The translations under genes and the position numbers were made by a program. Positions 59,670 through 64,000 of a stretch of DNA of 64,000 nt are shown piece by piece; the stretch's first letter is position 1, and every line of letters starts with the position of its first letter. The notes beneath the pieces were generated by a model. The model had not been told where the DNA came from. It saw only the letters and a program-made list of their open reading frames with translations, and did not search any database. Source of the stretch: Billgrantia campisalis (GTDB lineage Bacteria > Pseudomonadota > Gammaproteobacteria > Pseudomonadales > Halomonadaceae); NCBI RefSeq assembly GCF_022341425.1, contig NZ_JABFUC010000007.1, positions 62,001-126,000 of the forward strand. The letters run 5' to 3'.

Positions 59670-60068
59670 TCAGAAGTCGGCGTGCAGTTGGTAGCGGTTG
59701 GCTCCCTGCTGTTTGGCGCTGGTGTTCCAGGACTCGACTTCCAGCGTGTAGGTGCCGGGCTGCACCTGACGGTCGAGCACGAAGTTATTGCCTTGACGGC
59801 TCGCCATGGTCACCAGGCTGCCGTTGTCATCCCGCAGGACGGCTCGCACGTGGATATGCGCCGTTTCCGTGGGAATGAACGCCTGGCTGGCGACTTCAAT
59901 CCGAGTGGGTGACTGAACCTGCAGGATGTAGTGGTCCTTACCGCCCACGGCCTGCGAGCTCGAGTAGCCATTGTTCAGGTCGAACGACATTGCGGATGCT
60001 TGGCTCGCCACGCCCAGAGCGAGTGCGGCGGTCATCACGGCAGCGGCAATTTTCATTGTAGATTTCAT
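59670..60068 (-). CDS. Small secreted protein, possible PPC-like domain
   Basis: Predicted exported protein of 132 residues, function unknown. Signal peptide MKSTMKIAAAVMTAALALGVASQASA (cleavage after about residue 26), then a beta-rich domain of about 105 residues. The pattern HYILQVQSPTRIEV...FVLDRQVQPGTYTLEVESWN resembles bacterial pre-peptidase C-terminal (PPC) domains, usually found attached to secreted proteases; here it stands alone. No cysteines in the mature part. AGGAGA is 6 bases before the ATG. It is divergent from the sigma-like gene pair, across a notably AT-rich 268-bp interval. Confidence 0.75.
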   Translation of the reverse strand: MKSTMKIAAAVMTAALALGVASQASAMSFDLNNGYSSSQAVGGKDHYILQVQSPTRIEVASQAFIPTETAHIHVRAVLRDDNGSLVTMASRQGNNFVLDRQVQPGTYTLEVESWNTSAKQQGANRYQLHADF

Positions 60069-60336
60069 GACATTTCTCCTGATTTAATCAGCTTGTCTTT
60101 TCAACTATCGCCAGGATTTTCTTGTGTGAATCCTTGCCTCTTAGTAGGAGAGACATGTTCATTCATTACATCAAACGCGGAGAAATGAAGATTCTATTGC
60201 CTGATATACACCTAACAAAATATTCCATAATTTCCTGTAAGGATGAGGCCATTTACACGACCAATCCATTCATCATTGTTGCTCTTCCAAGCTTATGGAA
60301 AGGCAGGCACCGAAAAACAAACACAGGAGTGGGATC

Positions 60337-60636
60337 ATGGCAGATGAGCCACTATCCATCAGAGGAGATGAGCACAAAGAAGTCTCCAGCAAGGAAGTAC
60401 GAATCGCGCGACTGGCGGCCGTCTGCCCTCGCCTGATATCGTTTTCCCGGCTGCACCTTTCCGACAACCTGGCGCGGGTCTTTTCGCTGCGTGAGCTGAT
60501 GGGGTTATCGACGCAGGACGTCTCTCGGGAGGTCGGAATCAGGGAGAATCACTGCGCCGTGCTGCTCCACCGCGCGAGGCTCAAGCTGAGGGCCTGTATC
60601 GAAAGCCGCTGGCTCCCGGAGGCCCTGCCATGCTGA
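60337..60636 (+). CDS. Sigma-70-like protein containing only region 4 (ECF type)
   Basis: Protein of 99 residues whose second half (about 45-92: ARVFSLRELMGLSTQDVSRE followed by GIRENHCAVLLHRARLKLRA) is a clear sigma-70 region 4 (-35 recognition HTH) of the ECF class. The usual region 2 of about 80 residues is absent, and no frame upstream encodes it. The first 40 residues are polar and unlike region 2. The ATG at 60337 follows AGGAG by 7 bases, so it is translated as a short gene. The next gene, overlapping by 7 bases, encodes a zinc-finger anti-sigma-like protein. It is either a degenerate remnant or a real region-4-only regulator. Confidence 0.75.
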   Translation: MADEPLSIRGDEHKEVSSKEVRIARLAAVCPRLISFSRLHLSDNLARVFSLRELMGLSTQDVSREVGIRENHCAVLLHRARLKLRACIESRWLPEALPC

Positions 60637-60866
60637 TGTGCAAAGAAGCCACCCGGCTGATGTCCCTGAAGCAGGATCGGCCGCTCACCTTTCAGGAGCG
60701 TATCGCGCTACGCTTGCACCTTTCGATGTGCCAGGCCTGTCGCGAGTGCGATCGTCAATTCACGCTGCTGCACAACAGTGCCCGGCGATTCGCCCCCGAG
60801 CCTCCCCCCGAGGAGGACGACCCGCACCGCGGGAAAGGAGATCGAGGAGGCAACGGCACCCGGTAG
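60630..60866 (+). CDS. Zinc-finger (ZAS/zf-HC2) anti-sigma-like protein
   Basis: Small soluble protein, 78 residues. Residues 4-45 contain the ZAS signature: Cys4 (MLMCKEATRLMS), His30, Cys34 and Cys37 in LHLSMCQACREC, that is Hx3CxxC, which binds zinc and clasps ECF sigma factors in known systems. The tail is charged and has no membrane helix, so it is a cytoplasmic type. The ATG at 60630 has GGAGG 7 bases upstream and overlaps the sigma-like stop. An ATG at 60636 is an alternative start. Confidence 0.8.
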   Translation: MLMCKEATRLMSLKQDRPLTFQERIALRLHLSMCQACRECDRQFTLLHNSARRFAPEPPPEEDDPHRGKGDRGGNGTR

Positions 60867-61041
60867 CATCCGGGCGCGCACCTCACAACACAATCAATGG
60901 CCTGACGAGCTACTGGACAGGTAATCGATCCCCTGATCGGCAGCGCCGGGCCGGCAGTCGGCAACATTGCCAGCGGCTTGTGAATCTGGAACATACCGGT
61001 GCCTACTTGTCGTGGTTCAGCGCGCTTAAGTTTGTCATGTC

Positions 61042-61623
61042 TCAGCGCGAGTGTTCAGCATCGTCCAGTTGGCCGCCCCGAGCAACGTCGAGCCGGCTCG
61101 CCATACCCCACAGCCCAGCGAGCAGCAGCACCACCGCCAGCGGAATCAATACCGGCGCCAGGCTGGCCACGGCGCCGGCGATCGGCAGGCCCAGCCAGAT
61201 CAGCACCAGCGGTGCACAGCAGGCCCCACCGGCCAGCAAGGCGGGTATCGCCGCCAGCAGGCCGGTGCCGGAGCCTCCCAGGCCGCAAGCACGCGGCGCA
61301 CGCCACAGACGCCAGCCGGCCACCAGGTTGAGCCCCACCAGCAGGCCGACGATCAGCGCAAGCAGGGTATTGATTGGGCTGAAGGTCCAGACCAGTTTGC
61401 CCAGGAAGAACAGCCCCACGGGCTCGAACTGGAACGGTCCCCGCGTCTCCCATACCCTTTCCCAGGCGGGAAAGAGCGCCAGCCAGCCGCCTTGGCCTCC
61501 CCCCATGATGTCACCTGTCAGCCACAGGTACAGCAGCGCGTATACAACCATGATCGCACCCACGGCGCTTGCCATGCCCGGATGCGACAGCAGTGATGCC
61601 ACGACTCGCAGCAGGGGCCTCAT
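61042..61623 (-). CDS. Membrane protein with a double-cysteine (CC) motif
   Basis: Inner-membrane protein of unknown function, 193 residues, with about five or six hydrophobic segments. The segment from about residue 122, AAIPALLAGGACCAPLVLIW, carries a paired cysteine inside a helix, reminiscent of the vicinal Cys of mercuric and other soft-metal transporters, but overall similarity to those is not seen. Its start overlaps the DUF3179 stop by four bases (ATGA), so the two are translationally coupled. Confidence 0.75.
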   Translation of the reverse strand: MRPLLRVVASLLSHPGMASAVGAIMVVYALLYLWLTGDIMGGGQGGWLALFPAWERVWETRGPFQFEPVGLFFLGKLVWTFSPINTLLALIVGLLVGLNLVAGWRLWRAPRACGLGGSGTGLLAAIPALLAGGACCAPLVLIWLGLPIAGAVASLAPVLIPLAVVLLLAGLWGMASRLDVARGGQLDDAEHSR

Positions 61624-62654
61624 GGCGCCTCCCCGCTTTCATAGAGGACGGTATCGGGATAGAAGGCCGCCCAGGCAAACCACATCGCCTCGAAGGCGTT
61701 GACCGCCTCCAGGCTGTCGATGCCTGCGCCGCTGACCCCGTCGGGGCCAAAGCTCAGGCTCCGCTCATCGATGGCCAGGCGGTCGGGGTTGTGGAACACC
61801 CAGCCGGTGGCAAGCTCCGGGTCATGCACCACGCTGTAGTGGCTATCGCCCAGCGCCAGCTCGACCACCCCGTCCTCCGCCAGCGCCTCGGGAGTGATCG
61901 CGGCAGCGCCGTGACGCGTGCGAAAGCCCAGGATTTCCGTCTTGGGGGCGAAGCGGTCATCCCGGTGCATCACCGGAAAGAGCCGGCTGCTGTCGGGGCG
62001 ATAGTAGCCGGACAGGGGGTTGTAGCTGCCGTAGGGGTCACGCTGGTAGTTGCGCACGAAGCCGGTCTGCTCGGTCAGCACCTCGCTGTCGGGATGGCGG
62101 GCCTGCCAACGCTCCCAGGTGGTCCAGACCACCCGGAACTCCTCCAGCCCGTGCCCTTCCAGCGGGCCATCGATGGCCACGCCCAGGATCTGCGGCCACT
62201 CGCTGTCGGTGGCCCGGTCGTACATGATCAGGTTGCTGTTGACCAGCCGGCCCGAGACGCCAAGCTCGGTGCCGCCGCGCTTGAATCCCAGCGCCGTGCC
62301 GGTCAACGGGCAGTAGGTGATACTCACCGGCTCGCCGCCCAGCTCATCGTTGACGATCTCGTGCCAGACCAGGATGCGCTGCGGATAGGCTCGCGCCACG
62401 CCGTTGTGGTAAACCCCGACCACCCGATCACCGGGGGCCAGGCTCGCCTGGGCGGCAGGCTGGAAGCGCGGTCGGTCGATGGAGGGAATGCCGTCCTTGC
62501 CCGGCCCCCCGGCTCGGATCTCGTTGCGAAATTCCTCCAGCGAATAGGCCAGGGGAACCGCAGGGGGGCGCTCGGCAGGAGGCCCTGCCAGCGCGGATGC
62601 CAGCGGCGACAGCAGCAGCGTCAGGGCCAACGGCAGGGAGGGCCAGGATGTCAT
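61620..62654 (-). CDS. DUF3179 domain-containing protein
   Basis: Exported protein, 344 residues: signal peptide (PLALTLLLSPLASALA, cleavage near residue 22) and a long DUF3179 domain. Recognised from YSLEEFRNEIRAGGPGKDGI, RVVGVYHNGVARAYPQRILV and HEIVNDELGGEPVSITYCPL, which I recall as the family signature. Function not known. The start at 62652-62654 has AGGAGG upstream, which rejects a longer frame. Coupled to the CC-motif membrane protein and divergent from the glycosyltransferase genes across 208 bp. Confidence 0.85.
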   Translation of the reverse strand: MTSWPSLPLALTLLLSPLASALAGPPAERPPAVPLAYSLEEFRNEIRAGGPGKDGIPSIDRPRFQPAAQASLAPGDRVVGVYHNGVARAYPQRILVWHEIVNDELGGEPVSITYCPLTGTALGFKRGGTELGVSGRLVNSNLIMYDRATDSEWPQILGVAIDGPLEGHGLEEFRVVWTTWERWQARHPDSEVLTEQTGFVRNYQRDPYGSYNPLSGYYRPDSSRLFPVMHRDDRFAPKTEILGFRTRHGAAAITPEALAEDGVVELALGDSHYSVVHDPELATGWVFHNPDRLAIDERSLSFGPDGVSGAGIDSLEAVNAFEAMWFAWAAFYPDTVLYESGEAP

Positions 62655-62862
62655 GGGGGTACCTCCTATCACGCGAATCAACGGCTCGACCACCATGGGG
62701 TGATACTGATTGGTCGCTATCCCCCGGCAAGCCTTACGGCGCCTCACGCGAAACAGGATGGAATCTCGCCGCTAAGCGAATCGAGGGACGATCCATCACA
62801 ATCAACGTAAGATTGCCCGCGTTAATGCGACGAAACGGCAAAAGCGAATCAGGAGCCCGCTC

Positions 62863-63555
62863 ATGCCCCCCACCCCGCGACTGAGTATTGTCGTGCCGAC
62901 CCTCAACGAGAGCGATACCATTGACGCCCTGATGCATCACCTGCTGGCGCTATGGGGCTGCGGCGTGGAGATCGTGGTCGTCGACGGCGGTAGCCGCGAC
63001 GATACCGTGGCCAGGGCCGCGCCCATTGCCTCGCGCCTCATCCACAGTGAGCCCGGGCGCGCCAGGCAGATGAACGCCGGCGCCCGGGCCAGCCGCGGGG
63101 AACACCTGCTGTTTCTGCACGCCGACACCCGGCTGCCACGCCGCGCCGACCGACTGGTGGCCAGGGCGCTGGCGGGCTCACGCTGCTGGGGGCGCTTCAA
63201 CGTAAGGCTGGAGGGCCGCCACCCGCTGCTGCCGCTGATCGCCTTCGCCATGAATCGCCGCTCGCGGCTGACCGGTATCGCCACCGGCGACCAGGCGCTA
63301 TTCATGACACGTCGGGCGTTCGAGGCGGTCGGTGGCTTTCCCGTGCAGCCGCTGATGGAGGACATCGAGATGTCCAGGCGACTCAAACGCCTCTCTGCCC
63401 CCGCCTGCCTGGGGGCCAGGGTCACCTCCAGCGGCCGCCGCTGGGACCAGGCCGGCGCCTGGGCAACGATCCGGCTGATGTGGCGGCTGCGTTTTCGCTA
63501 CTGGCGCGGCGAGGCGGCCGAGGTCCTGGCCAGGGAGTACCGCCATGTCCGCTGA
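62863..63555 (+). CDS. TIGR04283-family glycosyltransferase (family 2)
   Basis: GT-A fold glycosyltransferase, 230 residues: LSIVVPTLNESDTIDALMHH, nucleotide-sugar motif VEIVVVDGGSRDDTV, DXD-like LFLHADTRLP and GDQALFMTRRAFEAVGGFP. TIGR04283 members are annotated in arsenosugar biosynthesis because they sit near arsenosugar genes in some species. No ars genes lie here, so the name is not evidence for that role. AGGAG precedes the ATG. Overlaps the next gene by 11 bases. Confidence 0.85.
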   Translation: MPPTPRLSIVVPTLNESDTIDALMHHLLALWGCGVEIVVVDGGSRDDTVARAAPIASRLIHSEPGRARQMNAGARASRGEHLLFLHADTRLPRRADRLVARALAGSRCWGRFNVRLEGRHPLLPLIAFAMNRRSRLTGIATGDQALFMTRRAFEAVGGFPVQPLMEDIEMSRRLKRLSAPACLGARVTSSGRRWDQAGAWATIRLMWRLRFRYWRGEAAEVLAREYRHVR

Positions 63556-64000
63556 GTTCCCGCTGGCGATACTTGCCAAGGCGCCGCTGCCAGGTCGGGT
63601 CAAGACGCGACTGATCCCGGCGCTGGGCGCCGAGGCGGCGGCACGGCTGCATGCCAAGCTGCTGCGTCAGACCCTGGCGGTGGCGACAGCGGCCACCGTG
63701 CCCCATCGCATCACCCTGTGGACGGCGCTGGATCATGCTCACCCGCTGTTTCTCGAACTGGCCAGGCATCTCGGGATTGAGCTATGCGCCCAGCCGGAAG
63801 GCGACCTGGGCCGGCGCATGCACTACGCGCTGGCGGCCATGCCGGAACCGGGACTGGTGATCGGCAGCGACTGCGCCGTGCTGACCCCGGCGCTACTGCG
63901 CCAGTGTCACTCGGCCCTTTCAGAGTCGGACGCCGTCTGCCTACCCGCCGAAGACGGCGGCTATGCGCTGATCGGCGCGCGCCGCCCCGAGTCGGGGCTG
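63545..64000 (+). CDS. TIGR04282/DUF2064-family glycosyltransferase (3' truncated by window edge)
   Basis: Cytoplasmic nucleotidyl/glycosyltransferase-like protein; 152 residues are visible and the frame is open to the end. Seen: LAILAKAPLPGRVKTRLIPALG (nucleotide-binding start, like CobY/MobA folds), IGSDCAVLTPALL and AVCLPAEDGGYALIG. Regularly found as a pair with the preceding TIGR04283 enzyme. The ATG lies inside that gene, so the two are co-translated. Confidence 0.85.
   Translation, partial: MSAEFPLAILAKAPLPGRVKTRLIPALGAEAAARLHAKLLRQTLAVATAATVPHRITLWTALDHAHPLFLELARHLGIELCAQPEGDLGRRMHYALAAMPEPGLVIGSDCAVLTPALLRQCHSALSESDAVCLPAEDGGYALIGARRPESGL

Noticed and set aside
60069..60336. A frameshifted sigma region 2 upstream of the region-4-only gene
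   Set aside because: None of the three forward frames here shows region 2 features (the core-binding helix or the -10 recognition helix). The short frame at 60122-60436 has no resemblance to sigma factors.

Overview
The window is a dense, high-GC stretch of bacterial chromosome from a gammaproteobacterium, most likely Halomonas or a close relative (Halomonadaceae). Two things support this. The order ftsB-ispD-ispF-truD-surE-pcm-nlpD-rpoS is typical of gammaproteobacteria. The alpha-glucosidase also matches, by recall, the characterised Halomonas enzyme HaG, with the catalytic Asp, Glu and Asp at the same residue numbers (202, 271, 333). I saw no rRNA, tRNA, insertion sequence, prophage, CRISPR array or replication origin. 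The first gene (ettA) is cut at its 5' end and the last (a glycosyltransferase) at its 3' end.

Layout: (1) 1-5041: ettA, a lipid A acyltransferase (lpxL), alanine racemase and a TolC-type outer-membrane channel. (2) 5210-12544, all on the minus strand: the housekeeping/stress block ftsB-ispD-ispF-truD-surE-pcm-popT-nlpD-rpoS, with the undecaprenyl-phosphate carrier gene popT between pcm and nlpD. (3) 12598-15438: a DUF482 acyltransferase-like gene, a REP-like repeat element and a coniferyl-aldehyde-type dehydrogenase. (4) 15472-34647: a large sugar-catabolism region. It holds edd-glk-yeaD-aldo/keto reductase-sugar kinase, the divergent fruR / fruBKA fructose phosphotransferase system, pgi, and eda-pgl-zwf divergent from hexR. 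These genes form a complete Entner-Doudoroff route from glucose or fructose to pyruvate and glyceraldehyde-3-phosphate. HexR-like palindromes lie before edd and pgi and between zwf and hexR. (5) 34766-36869: a RidA-family protein, a DksA-like zinc-finger protein and an MFS transporter. (6) 36995-45933: an alpha-glucoside (maltose/trehalose-type) uptake system, with a LamB/ScrY-like porin divergent from an ABC transporter, the GH13 alpha-glucosidase and a LacI-family regulator. Three near-identical CTTAATCGTTTAAG operators sit in the shared control region. Glucose released here would feed Glk and the Entner-Doudoroff genes. (7) 45987-54556: two about 91% identical tandem-domain universal stress proteins, one directly behind a SulP anion transporter, then a DMT transporter, an NfeD/slipin membrane pair, two ABM-family monooxygenases and a VOC protein. 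(8) 54875-59587: a kinase-like phosphotransferase with a YnjBCD-type ABC importer of unknown substrate. (9) 59670-64000: a more accessory-looking end. It has a small secreted protein, a sigma-factor-like protein containing only region 4 paired with a zinc-binding anti-sigma-like protein, a double-cysteine membrane protein with a DUF3179 protein, and the TIGR04283/TIGR04282 glycosyltransferase pair.

The best candidates for something undescribed are the region-4-only sigma-like/ZAS pair (60337-60866), the phosphotransferase-YnjBCD cluster (54875-59587), the CC-motif membrane protein with DUF3179 (61042-62654), the acidic insert in NfeD, and the operator architecture linking the alpha-glucoside and fructose regulons. 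Family assignments come from reading motifs and from recall of homologues; no database search was run.
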